Part shown: positions 17,909-26,422 of the stretch, piece after piece
Numbering within the stretch: the first letter of the stretch is position 1
How the letters are laid out: every line of letters starts with the position of its first letter
Assembly: GCF_002000245.1 (NCBI RefSeq)
Contig: NZ_MTCM01000001.1
Span: 1,178,001 to 1,242,000, forward strand
Direction of reading: 5' to 3'
Origin: Sphingobacterium sp. CZ-UAM
GTDB lineage: Bacteria > Bacteroidota > Bacteroidia > Sphingobacteriales > Sphingobacteriaceae
Length of the DNA: 64,000 nucleotides
Position numbers and translations under genes: made by a program
The notes under the pieces: model-generated
Seen by the model: the letters and a program-made list of their open reading frames with translations, nothing else
Told to the model about the DNA's origin: nothing
Databases searched by the model: none

Positions 17909-19657
17909 TTAAGATTTAGATTGCCTACGTAATCCAATGACTGCATTCTTAATATCTTGTTTAGAATCCTTATTACTCCACTCTTTCCAAAATTTAATTG
18001 TTGCACTGTCTGGTTTTATTATCGGTTCAGAAATAAGTACCCTTGTCGGCAATAATGAGGCATCTCCAACTATCAATGCTTCACCAATGTCTAATATTGG
18101 AAGAACTTCAGTTAAACCTGTCAGATTATCTGGTAAAAGTTTTTTAATTACAGCTTGATCTTCTGCATTTGCAAGCCTTAACGAAATAAAATTATTGCAT
18201 TGACTTAAAACAGTTCGGTTTACTTCGGCTGGTCGTTGGCTAATTACTGTTAAACTAACTCCATACTTTCTACCTTCTTTCGCTATCCTTTCAAAACTTT
18301 TCAAACCAAGTTCGGAAGCACCGTCTTGATTAGTTCTTTCCGGAATATATAAATGAGCTTCATCACACATCAAGCAAATTGGGTGTTGGTTTTCTTTTGT
18401 TGTCCACTGCTGAACGGTAAAAACAATTCTTGCAACTAAGCCAATTACTAAAGGCAAAATATCTGACGGAACTTCGGAAAAATCTATAATTTTCACCCCT
18501 GATTTTTTACCATTAAGTTCCGAACCGTGCATCAACGTGCTACAAAAATCGTTCAACCAATCTAATTGTAATTCATCATCGGATATTTGAAATAAAAACC
18601 CTAAACGTTTATCATCTCTTTTTGCTTCAAGACGTTGAATAAAACGAGATAGTTTACCATTAAAATCTCCATTTTTACCTGATGATGTAGAACCTGCAAC
18701 ACGCTCTGTATCCAATCGTTTAAGTTCGTCTAATACAGCTTCTAATTTATAAGGTATTGGACTGTCAATTGTTAAGTTGTCGGTAAATACAGTATCTCCC
18801 ATTGATTTAAGGTAGTTTTTTTTCTCTGTATAGACAGTTCTCGAAAAAACCATTGCTTGATTTGGAGCATTACTATCACTACGGTCAAGTAACATTGCTA
18901 ACATTTCTTCATAAGTCAATAACCAGTAAGGCAACATCAAAACACCGTTTGCAAGATTGCCTTTTTTACCCAAATCTGAAGGATTGGCAATTCTCAAATG
19001 TTGTATTCCTTCAGCTTTAAAGTTTGCTCCGCTGTACTCTCCGTGTATATCAAATAAAATAGAATTTGCCATTGGCAACTTTGCTATTTGTTCAATGATT
19101 TTGGCGACACACCAAGACTTCCCCGAACCCGTACTACCAACGATTACTGCGTGGCGTTGAAATAGTTTATCTCCGTCCAAAAATGCTTCGGCATTTTCAT
19201 CTATGGAATACTTTCCGATTGAAAGAGGAATTTCATAATTCTCTTTTGTGGAAATAGTTTGCATAAATTTGGTAATATTCTCTCCGTCTATCGGATAACA
19301 ATTAGCTTCAATTTCAGGAACTGTGTCAAGTGTTCTTTTAAAAACGTTTTCTTTTTCTCCGTGTTTATTCAACAAAGTGCCAATCAAATTCACTTTCAAA
19401 ATATTTTCAGTGAAAAGAAAACTGGTTAGTCCTAAATCTTCTACTCGTGGTTGTTCTTCATCAGAAACCTTACGAGTTATACGATTTATAATTCCAATTA
19501 AATGCTGTCCAGCTTTTGAACTTTGGATTGCTACCAAGTGATTGACTTGTAGCTTTCTTAGTTTTTCAAGCTCATCAACCTTTATGATTAATGTTGCTGT
19601 ATCAACACTAAAAACTGTTCCGATAGAAGAATTGTCTTCAAAAGTGAATATTGCCAT
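17909..19657 (-). CDS. herA: HerA-type ATPase of a SIR2-HerA defence system
   Basis: A 582-residue FtsK/HerA-family ATPase. An N-terminal HAS-barrel region (residues ~5-100) precedes the ATPase core with Walker A GSTGSGKS (174-181), the ILFDIHGEYSG strand (200-210), Walker B ICLMCDEAH (427-435), and a likely arginine-finger region RIAKEGRKYGVS with SQRPAEV. It lies one base downstream of a SIR2-domain gene on the same strand. SIR2 and HerA together are an experimentally known anti-phage module in which the complex depletes NAD+ and/or degrades nucleic acid upon infection. HerA alone is also used with NurA in archaea, but no NurA is present. Confidence 0.9.
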   Translation of the reverse strand: MAIFTFEDNSSIGTVFSVDTATLIIKVDELEKLRKLQVNHLVAIQSSKAGQHLIGIINRITRKVSDEEQPRVEDLGLTSFLFTENILKVNLIGTLLNKHGEKENVFKRTLDTVPEIEANCYPIDGENITKFMQTISTKENYEIPLSIGKYSIDENAEAFLDGDKLFQRHAVIVGSTGSGKSWCVAKIIEQIAKLPMANSILFDIHGEYSGANFKAEGIQHLRIANPSDLGKKGNLANGVLMLPYWLLTYEEMLAMLLDRSDSNAPNQAMVFSRTVYTEKKNYLKSMGDTVFTDNLTIDSPIPYKLEAVLDELKRLDTERVAGSTSSGKNGDFNGKLSRFIQRLEAKRDDKRLGFLFQISDDELQLDWLNDFCSTLMHGSELNGKKSGVKIIDFSEVPSDILPLVIGLVARIVFTVQQWTTKENQHPICLMCDEAHLYIPERTNQDGASELGLKSFERIAKEGRKYGVSLTVISQRPAEVNRTVLSQCNNFISLRLANAEDQAVIKKLLPDNLTGLTEVLPILDIGEALIVGDASLLPTRVLISEPIIKPDSATIKFWKEWSNKDSKQDIKNAVIGLRRQSKS

Positions 19658-19658
19658 A

Positions 19659-20678
19659 TTATTGTATTCGTTTTAGGTATTCTGCTAAATTCCAATAGCT
19701 AACATCTTCAATTATATGTTCTCCTTGACTTGATGAGTATACTTTGGTGTCTTTCCCATTGCTTTCTTCCATTAAGATATAATTCTTACATCCTCCATCA
19801 ATTATTGTTTCTTTCGTTTTGGGAGTCAGTTCTTTCGTGATTACAATGATTGGTTTTGTCTTTATTTGTTGAATAAGTTTTGGTTGTACGTGAACATCAT
19901 TAAAGCCGTATCCAATACACATATAACCATTTGCATTTTGGATTTCTTTATCTGCTTGTGCGAAAATTGTTCTATATGGTTCATTATGCGTTTCGGCATA
20001 TTTACTAAGTCCTGGCGTTACAATTAATGGTTTGTAATCTTGGGGAATACCTTTACGCAAAGGCAAATGAATATTGTCTTTGCTCGGTGTTTCAAACCAA
20101 TCCAAAGAACCATGAACTTTCCAAATATTAACTTGTCCATTATATCCCTTCATGTTTGCCATAGCATTTGTGTGAATGTTATCTGAAAAATGTCCGATGT
20201 AGTTTTGGGCATAGCCAGTACAAATAAATGCTTCTGCTATACTTGCACTATATTCTGCAATGCGGTCATAATTAGTTGTTACTATAGAAAGCTTTTTGTT
20301 GGTAGTTGAAAGCAAATGTTTCATCAATATCACTAATGGAACTTCTTTACCATTCAAAATAAACCGCTCGTAGGCAGTCAAATCGGCTTCCGAAATCAAT
20401 CCCCAAGTGGCTTTAATTACAGCTTTCAGAACATTGTCATTGAGTTGAATACTCAATAGCGCTTTTTCCAAGTCTTGAGTCTCATCAAGACTTTTTTTAA
20501 ATGCTTCAAGTTGAGTATTATCGACATCATCGTTAAAATGTAATGTGTTTTTCAAATGCTCTCCAAGTATCCACATTGACGGTAAGCCAAAAGGAACGGA
20601 GCCCCCACTACCTAATATAATTAAAGGAACTTTATTTGTCCAAACTTGAAGTTGTTTTAATAGTGCGTCAAAGTCCAT
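19659..20678 (-). CDS. SIR2-domain NADase of a SIR2-HerA defence system
   Basis: A 339-residue cytoplasmic protein. NAD-binding motifs of the SIR2 fold are present: GSGGSVPFGLPS (23-34), TTNYDR (134-139) and the catalytic His189 in VHGSLDW, plus GYGFND near residue 275. In defence SIR2 proteins this domain hydrolyses NAD+ rather than deacetylating protein. The gene is followed after one base by HerA, which fits the known two-gene SIR2-HerA system. A 53-residue ORF lies 12 bases upstream on the same strand. The start is an ATG. Confidence 0.9.
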   Translation of the reverse strand: MDFDALLKQLQVWTNKVPLIILGSGGSVPFGLPSMWILGEHLKNTLHFNDDVDNTQLEAFKKSLDETQDLEKALLSIQLNDNVLKAVIKATWGLISEADLTAYERFILNGKEVPLVILMKHLLSTTNKKLSIVTTNYDRIAEYSASIAEAFICTGYAQNYIGHFSDNIHTNAMANMKGYNGQVNIWKVHGSLDWFETPSKDNIHLPLRKGIPQDYKPLIVTPGLSKYAETHNEPYRTIFAQADKEIQNANGYMCIGYGFNDVHVQPKLIQQIKTKPIIVITKELTPKTKETIIDGGCKNYILMEESNGKDTKVYSSSQGEHIIEDVSYWNLAEYLKRIQ

Positions 20679-20690
20679 TCTTAATTTTCA

Positions 20691-20852
20691 TTATACTGTT
20701 ATTTCATATTTTCTACTTAGAAATTCATCAACTTCTTCTCTAGTTGCTTCATTTATTAGGAAGTCTCTGACTTGTTCGCTCAACTCGTAAATACCAAAAT
20801 TTTTCACATTTTTTTGGCATACAAACAAGGTCGTACAATAAGCTAATTTCAT
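20691..20852 (-). CDS. Possible small protein upstream of SIR2-HerA
   Basis: An ATG at 20850-20852 opens a 53-residue frame ending 12 bases before the SIR2 start. It begins MKLAYCTTLF, and the second half is acidic and helical (YELSEQVRDF, REEVDEFLSRKYE). It has natural-looking codon usage and the right spacing to be the first gene of the SIR2-HerA operon. I do not know of a third gene in that system, so it could equally be a remnant or leader peptide. Confidence 0.4.
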   Translation of the reverse strand: MKLAYCTTLFVCQKNVKNFGIYELSEQVRDFLINEATREEVDEFLSRKYEITV

Positions 20853-21635
20853 ATTTCTATTATAATATCAACTAGTAGCTTTTACCTTTTTTCAAGCTCA
20901 GACTGTTATTTCACCTAATGGGGCAACCATCAAAGAAATCTACATAGCTCGCGCCTATATCGCTAAAGATATTGGTGCCGATGACAACATTAGCTGCTAT
21001 TGGATCATTATATCGTGAAATCTCCCTCCCTTTGATGGAATTGGTCGTGGTTACTATCATGGCATACTACTTTTCAATCGGGCAAGGTTAATACCCAAGC
21101 CTAATATACATTATTTATTTTGAATTAATATGTTTACAGATATTAACTTTCAAGATTTTTACAAACCGTAGGGCTAAGGTATTGGTTTGAAAGTAGGACT
21201 GGTTACGGGAAACCGTATTAAAATACAGGAGCTAAGAAATCCATGAAATGAGCATATTGAATGTTTCCAAGAATTTCATTTAAACTAGAAAAAATACCGT
21301 CGCAATTTAATGCATTAAATTGCTCCTCTGTCAAAACCAGTTAAATTAAGTCGTCATCAGTAGCTTTATTATACTCCAATAATTCTGCTGCTTCTTTATC
21401 TTTTGGGGTAATTATATAACGGCTATTCTGGAAAAGTATGGGCTTCCCCTACTCCGCTTTTCGACGACAGGCAACCTAGGATCTGTGCCAGAGGGGTATC
21501 AAATTGGTATCTGATAGCGAAATCTTTAGTCTATACGTTGTTAAATTTTGTGTTATCCGAGGACAGGTTTTCAAGTACCGGAGCAGCTATCATATGGATG
21601 TAATAAAAGTGGATACTCAGTTGTCATAGGATTAA
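20853..21635. other. Region of decayed gene fragments
   Basis: About 780 bases between divergent genes. It contains a plus-strand frame open to a TAA at 21089-21091 that ends in a hydrophobic segment (MELVVVTIMAYYFSIGQG), probably the tail of a lost membrane protein with a possible ATG at 20981. It also holds a minus-strand gene remnant, listed separately. A 19-base word at 21444-21462 recurs at 53148-53166. The promoter of the S41 peptidase gene is presumably near 21540-21630. Confidence 0.5.
21218..21437 (-). pseudogene. Remnant of an unrecognised gene with in-frame stop
   Basis: Reading the minus strand gives a coding-like stretch (SRYIITPKDKEAAELLEYN, then ATDDDLI), a TAA near 21345, then in the same frame LTEEQFNALNCDGIFSSLNE through HFMDFLAPVF and a final TAA at 21218-21220. 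The composition looks like real protein, but no start codon exists and a stop interrupts it, so it is a relic. A perfect 22-base palindrome (21302-21323) lies inside it. The product family is unknown. Confidence 0.45.
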
Positions 21636-23030
21636 ATGTTCATAATGATGTTAAAAAAAATAGTTTTGATTATACTTTGCAACTATACAATAGCTTTCGG
21701 ACAAAAATTTCCGAAACAAGCTGTACAGGACGACTTAAATGATCTGTATTACACCTTACAGCAAGCTCATTATGATCTCTATGCATATCAAAACAAATTG
21801 AGCTATGACAGTTTGTATATTACATTAAAATCCAGCTTGACGCATGATTCCCTGAATCTGTTGGAGACCGTATCGCTCTATCAACACTTAGTGAGTTTTG
21901 CCAATACGGGACACTGTGAAATAGACTTTCCTGCTGCCTCGTATATTGAATATCTTCAATCCGGCGGTACTGTCTTTCCACTTGAGCTTTCTTTTGAAAA
22001 TAATCGGACTTTTATCCGTAAAAATTTCTCTTCTATAAAAGAGTCGATTGAAGGCGATGAGCTTATTAGTATTGATGGGATTGGAATCAATAGCATTCAA
22101 ACTGAGTTATATCCTTTAATTTCTGCAGAAAGGGCTTATTTTAAAAATGCAAAATTAGAATTTTGGTCATTTCCGAGAATCTACTTTCAACGGTATGGAA
22201 ATAAAGAAAGCTGGATAATAGAATTAATAAATAAAAATGGGCAAATTAAAGAATTAACAGTGCGAGCAATCGCTGCAATAGCATATGAAGAAAAAAGAGG
22301 TGGTGAAATTATAAACCCTAAAAGATCCCTCCAGTTCTATGGAAGCACAGCCTATCTCAATCCAGGAATGATGAGCAGTGCTCAGTCTGAGGGATTTGAA
22401 ATATACCAAAAAGAAATAGCGGGTGCATTTGAAAAAATTAAAAGACAAGGATCCAAAGATCTAATAATCGATCTGAGAAATAACCCCGGTGGTGACGACG
22501 CATATAGTAATTTCCTCATCTCTTATTTTGCTAAAAAACCGTTCAAATGGTATTCAAAATTTTCGGTAAAGACCAGTAAAATTCTTAAAGAACACGTCCG
22601 GAAACCAACAGATACGCTGGAAAGTTTTTCACAAGTGTTACTTGGGAATAAAGATGGCAAAATTATATCTTTTGACTTTCCGGCATACCAACCGGTAGAA
22701 AAAAGCAAACGTTTTACCGGCCAGATCTACGTTTTGGTAAACAGGCAAACTTATTCAATGGCAGCAGTAAGCGCTGCACTTATTCAAGATTACCAGTTCG
22801 GTATTATAGTGGGTGAAGAAACAGGTGACACACCTACTTTGTATGCATCCCAGTTCGCCTTTCGTCTTCCCCGAACCTCCATAACTGTCAAAGTTCCCAA
22901 AGGATACATCATAAGACCGAATGGCGATGAATCACTAAAAGGGCTTGTTCCGGATATCAACATTCAGGACCATTTACTGGATGAAAAAGATGAAATACTG
23001 GAGGGTCTACTTGCTAGAATAAAGAGATAG
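21636..23030 (+). CDS. S41-family (C-terminal-processing type) serine peptidase, exported
   Basis: Up to 464 residues; in-frame ATGs at 21636, 21645 and 21648 precede a signal peptide (LKKIVLIILCNYTIAFGQ). The C-terminal half has S41 hallmarks: DLRNNPGGDD (279-288), the likely nucleophile Ser374 in NRQTYSMAA, and VGEETGDTP (392-400). The N-terminal half resembles the regions that precede the catalytic core in Bacteroidota S41 proteins, with no obvious full PDZ domain. It is a periplasmic or surface peptidase of unknown substrate. Two beta-lactamase-fold serine hydrolases follow on the same strand. Confidence 0.85.
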   Translation: MFIMMLKKIVLIILCNYTIAFGQKFPKQAVQDDLNDLYYTLQQAHYDLYAYQNKLSYDSLYITLKSSLTHDSLNLLETVSLYQHLVSFANTGHCEIDFPAASYIEYLQSGGTVFPLELSFENNRTFIRKNFSSIKESIEGDELISIDGIGINSIQTELYPLISAERAYFKNAKLEFWSFPRIYFQRYGNKESWIIELINKNGQIKELTVRAIAAIAYEEKRGGEIINPKRSLQFYGSTAYLNPGMMSSAQSEGFEIYQKEIAGAFEKIKRQGSKDLIIDLRNNPGGDDAYSNFLISYFAKKPFKWYSKFSVKTSKILKEHVRKPTDTLESFSQVLLGNKDGKIISFDFPAYQPVEKSKRFTGQIYVLVNRQTYSMAAVSAALIQDYQFGIIVGEETGDTPTLYASQFAFRLPRTSITVKVPKGYIIRPNGDESLKGLVPDINIQDHLLDEKDEILEGLLARIKR

Positions 23031-23241
23031 ACAGTTTTTAGCTAAATTATAATTATTAAAAGAATTGTATCTTACATTATATATTATAGAGAGTCAAGAC
23101 CGATTATCAATGGATAAATTTAAGATTAATAATCAATTTATTGGTCTACTAAAAAGGAGTATTTCGAGCATCGGCATAAATTTTAAACATATTGAAAGTA
23201 AATGGAATAAAGTTATTTGCATTTAGGTAAAATAAAAATCT

Positions 23242-24339
23242 ATGATCATGAAACTTAAATTGTCTTTTATATTCTTTTTTTGTCTGGTAATTTTTTTAGA
23301 TAGCCAGGCACAGGTAATTTCATTAAGCGGCAAGCGGATCAGTAGGAATTCAATGGATAGCTTCCTTCAGAAGCAGATGGACTCGATGAAACTGCCGGGG
23401 CTCACTGTAGCTTTTATAAATAATGGGAAAATTGTATATACGAATGAATTTGGATTTTCAGATCTTGAAACCCACAGAAAAGTAAAACCAAATACGATAT
23501 TTGAAGCCGCTTCCATGAGCAAGACCGTGTTTGCTTACCTTGTTCTAAAGTTGGTCGATAAAGGATTACTAGACCTAGATACACCACTATATCGATATCT
23601 GGCTAATAAAGATCTCGAATACGATGATAGATATAAATTAATAACAGCAAGAATGGTCTTGTCCCATACAACTGGGCTGCCGAACTGGAGAGAATGGGAT
23701 TTAGCGGATCCCAAGCTAAATATAAAAAAAGGGGATTTATATCTGAAATTTACACCAGGAACAGGTTTTTCCTATTCGGGGGAAGCTTATCAGTATTTGG
23801 TGAGCGTGGTGGCGCATTTACTTAAAAAAACGCCACAGGAACTGGATCATTATTTTTACGATGAAGTTTGTAAACCGCTTAAAATGAAACATGCTTATTA
23901 TTGGTGGAATGATTATATCAGCAAATATCGGGCAACAGGCTACAAACAAAAAGACGGTATCAACGAAAAACAGCCTGTAAAAAAGTTTGAAGAGTTTGGT
24001 GCTGCAGGTACATTAAGAGTCAATGCAATTGACTATGCCCGGTTTATGATCGGATTAATGAATGATGAAGGACTCTCCAAAAAGAATGTTGACGAAATGT
24101 TTAAGCCGCAGGTAAAAGTCCCAGACTGGGATGACGCAGCGTATTGGGGATTAGGAATCGGAATAAAAAATACGCCTTATGGAACACGCTATATGCATAG
24201 CGGAAATAACGGAGATTTCACGGCCTATTTTATCATGTACAAAGACAAAAAGTCCGGATTTGTCTTTCTTACAAATTGTAACCGTGCTGGGGATCTGTTT
24301 GAAAAGCTGGAGCCTTTTTTTTTCAAAGGAACTTTTTAA
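23242..24339 (+). CDS. Beta-lactamase-family (class C-like) serine hydrolase
   Basis: A 365-residue exported protein with a signal peptide ending at SQAQ. Catalytic motifs of the serine beta-lactamase/DD-peptidase fold are visible: SMSK (Ser91-Lys94), the Tyr motif YSG (Tyr178) in place of YxN, and HSGNNG near residue 318 in place of KTG. This pattern fits the esterase/peptidase-like family (AmpC/EstB type) rather than a true beta-lactamase. A second, divergent relative follows 85 bases downstream. It acts in the periplasm or at the surface; the substrate is unknown. Confidence 0.88.
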   Translation: MIMKLKLSFIFFFCLVIFLDSQAQVISLSGKRISRNSMDSFLQKQMDSMKLPGLTVAFINNGKIVYTNEFGFSDLETHRKVKPNTIFEAASMSKTVFAYLVLKLVDKGLLDLDTPLYRYLANKDLEYDDRYKLITARMVLSHTTGLPNWREWDLADPKLNIKKGDLYLKFTPGTGFSYSGEAYQYLVSVVAHLLKKTPQELDHYFYDEVCKPLKMKHAYYWWNDYISKYRATGYKQKDGINEKQPVKKFEEFGAAGTLRVNAIDYARFMIGLMNDEGLSKKNVDEMFKPQVKVPDWDDAAYWGLGIGIKNTPYGTRYMHSGNNGDFTAYFIMYKDKKSGFVFLTNCNRAGDLFEKLEPFFFKGTF

Positions 24340-24424
24340 AATTATGCAGAAAAATAGTAGGAAGGCTCGTAAAGCAAAGAAGGTGTTTTTAAACGCAGTA
24401 TGACTATCAATAAAAATCAAAAGA

Positions 24425-25741
24425 ATGAAAATAAAATTCTTAATATGGATATTTTTCACTTTAACCTGGGTGAAAATATATGGACAAGCGACTGTAGATA
24501 AGGATAGTCTATCCACTAAAAAGAAACAATTAAATGAATATTTCACTGCTTTAACGAAACTGAAGCAGTTTAATGGTAATCTGGTTGTCGTAAAGGATAG
24601 AAACCCTTTTTTCAAGGCAACATACAATATTCCTGATGGACCGAATGAATTAAAGATAAAAAAGGAAAGTAAATTTATTATAGCTTCTGTTTCAAAAGTC
24701 TTTGTTAAGTATGGAATTTTAAAATTAGTTCAACAAAACAAAATTGCACTCAATGACAAATTATCAAAGTTTTTTCCGGGCTTCGCAGACGGAGATAAAA
24801 TTACAGTAAAGCATTTAATGCACCATCAATCTGGATTGCCTAGGGAAATTAAAGATTACGAGAAATTTGACAAGATATCAGGGCCACAACTAATTGAACT
24901 TGCGAAAAAGGAACAATTACTTTTTGAACCGGGTACCAAAACTTTGTACTCGAATATTGGTTTTCTACTACTCCACAATATCATTGAACGAATTTCTGAT
25001 CATGGATATTTATCCTTTATACAACAGGAGATTTTTAACCCGATGAAACTGAGGAATACATCGGAGTACAATGATCAAAGTGTATTTAAAAACTTTGCCC
25101 CTGGCTTTGAAAATGATGAAGGAAAAATAATCAAATCGACGTCCACATCCTTGGACCGTTTTGAAACCGGCAATTATCTATCAACAATTTCAGATCTATA
25201 TAAATTCTCACAAACGGCTTTCAATGGTGAACATTTGCCGAGGGATTTATCCAATGAACTATTTGATGAAAATGATATTTTGGCTCAAGCGGGAGGTAGA
25301 CCAGGTTATAGAGCATATTTTTACAAGAATAAAAAGTCTGGATATGATTTCATATTTTTAAGCAACTATACGGATATGCCTTTCCAATCCATAACAGCAG
25401 ATGTAGTCAAAATACTCGATGGCAAACCCTATGAAATTCCAAAACGGATTGAACGAAAGGCAATTACGATCTCTTCAGATAAGCTTCAGAAATACGAAGG
25501 CAAGTATGTTTTAGAAGTGGATAATAATCAATATTTTATGATATCTTCTAAAAATGGTGCCTTAGATGTTATTGACAACGCAGGAGAAATTACAACGTTT
25601 TATCCAGATTCGGAATTTACGTTTTTCCAAGATGCTTCTTCAAAAGATGGGTTAGTTTTTGAATTTGATAGTTCAACGGGAAACCCCAAACTTACCATTA
25701 TATCATCGGGACTCTTTCTCAAAACGAATCGTTTAAAATAA
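24425..25741 (+). CDS. Beta-lactamase-family serine hydrolase with C-terminal extension
   Basis: A 438-residue exported protein (signal peptide to about residue 21). Motifs: SVSK (Ser88-Lys91), YSN (Tyr175) and GGRPGYRAY near residue 293 in the position of the third motif. The last ~90 residues (after IPKRIERKAITI) form a separate beta-rich module common behind these hydrolases in Bacteroidota. It is a paralogue of the preceding gene but clearly diverged. No regulator or resistance context is nearby, so antibiotic resistance is not implied. Confidence 0.88.
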   Translation: MKIKFLIWIFFTLTWVKIYGQATVDKDSLSTKKKQLNEYFTALTKLKQFNGNLVVVKDRNPFFKATYNIPDGPNELKIKKESKFIIASVSKVFVKYGILKLVQQNKIALNDKLSKFFPGFADGDKITVKHLMHHQSGLPREIKDYEKFDKISGPQLIELAKKEQLLFEPGTKTLYSNIGFLLLHNIIERISDHGYLSFIQQEIFNPMKLRNTSEYNDQSVFKNFAPGFENDEGKIIKSTSTSLDRFETGNYLSTISDLYKFSQTAFNGEHLPRDLSNELFDENDILAQAGGRPGYRAYFYKNKKSGYDFIFLSNYTDMPFQSITADVVKILDGKPYEIPKRIERKAITISSDKLQKYEGKYVLEVDNNQYFMISSKNGALDVIDNAGEITTFYPDSEFTFFQDASSKDGLVFEFDSSTGNPKLTIISSGLFLKTNRLK

Positions 25742-26013
25742 TCCAATTAGCTCAAATAAATTTATATATGAATATCATTCATAATTTTCAAATACATAGT
25801 CTCGTTTAAAAGATGTAGTCCAAGAATTCCGAGTATAAAAGGATTGTAGATCAAAAACTTATCTCCTATATAATATAAGAATCGAAAATAAAACGATAGA
25901 CTGATGCAAGATCTATTTCCATAATAATTGAGACTGTAACGTGAACTGTGTCAGAGGAATAATTCAATAAGATTCTTTATATTCAATTATTCGAACGAGC
26001 TGTTTATCCTTTT

Positions 26014-26142
26014 TTATTCCTGGATTGCATGCACATTAAATGAGAGATCGATCTTTACATCTTCCATCAGCTGCATAATGCGGCTATTGCCAAAGGCACA
26101 ATTTTCATAGCCGGCATAGTTTTTACAGATTAGTTGATCACG
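26014..26142 (-). pseudogene. C-terminal relic of an unrecognised gene
   Basis: A minus-strand frame of about 42 codons bounded by stops has protein-like composition (NYAGYENCAFGNSRIMQLME then VKIDLSFNVHAIQE) and ends at a TAA (26014-26016). There is no start codon. I read it as the tail of a lost gene of unknown family. Confidence 0.35.
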
Positions 26143-26262
26143 TCAATTTTTCGATGGGGTGTGAAATCAAAACTTAACCATCGTCAATCTTTTTTCGTGA
26201 GCTACTGGCGGGATATATGATCGATAAAACTTTATCAGTCAAATCAAGTTTAAATAATAGGG

Positions 26263-26293
26263 AAAGTCAGCAAATTTAAAATTTGCTGACTTT
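26263..26293 (-). terminator. Terminator downstream of the propeller/PI-PLC gene
   Basis: AAAGTCAGCAAATTT (26263-26277) is a perfect inverse of AAATTTGCTGACTTT (26278-26292), followed by T and CATTTG. The tip is self-complementary. It lies 130 bases past the minus-strand stop at 26423 and could also stop plus-strand transcripts. Confidence 0.75.
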
Positions 26294-26422
26294 TCATTTG
26301 AAAAGTTAGGAGCTAATTTCAAAAAGATCGACTACTTATTGAACTCCCTTTTGAAATTGCTTTAGTGTCAAAATTATCTTTAAGCGAGTCATCTCGAGTA
26401 TATTCGATAAAATTCTGAATTT

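Larger units (their letters stand above)
25742..26422. other. Intergenic region with a terminator and one gene relic
   Basis: About 680 bases between convergent genes. It holds a minus-strand relic (26014-26142) and a strong terminator (26263-26293), listed separately. The rest shows nothing I can assign. Confidence 0.5.

Noticed and set aside
9744..20852. CRISPR array in the defence island
   Set aside because: No regularly spaced repeats were found in or around the island.
23110..23226. 38-codon frame MDKFKINNQF... between two exported-enzyme genes
   Set aside because: Too short, no family, no strong signal; possibly a relic but cannot be supported.
23242..25741. Antibiotic-resistance beta-lactamases
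   Set aside because: Motifs 2 and 3 deviate from true beta-lactamases and no AmpR-type regulator is adjacent; the broader serine hydrolase family is the safer call.
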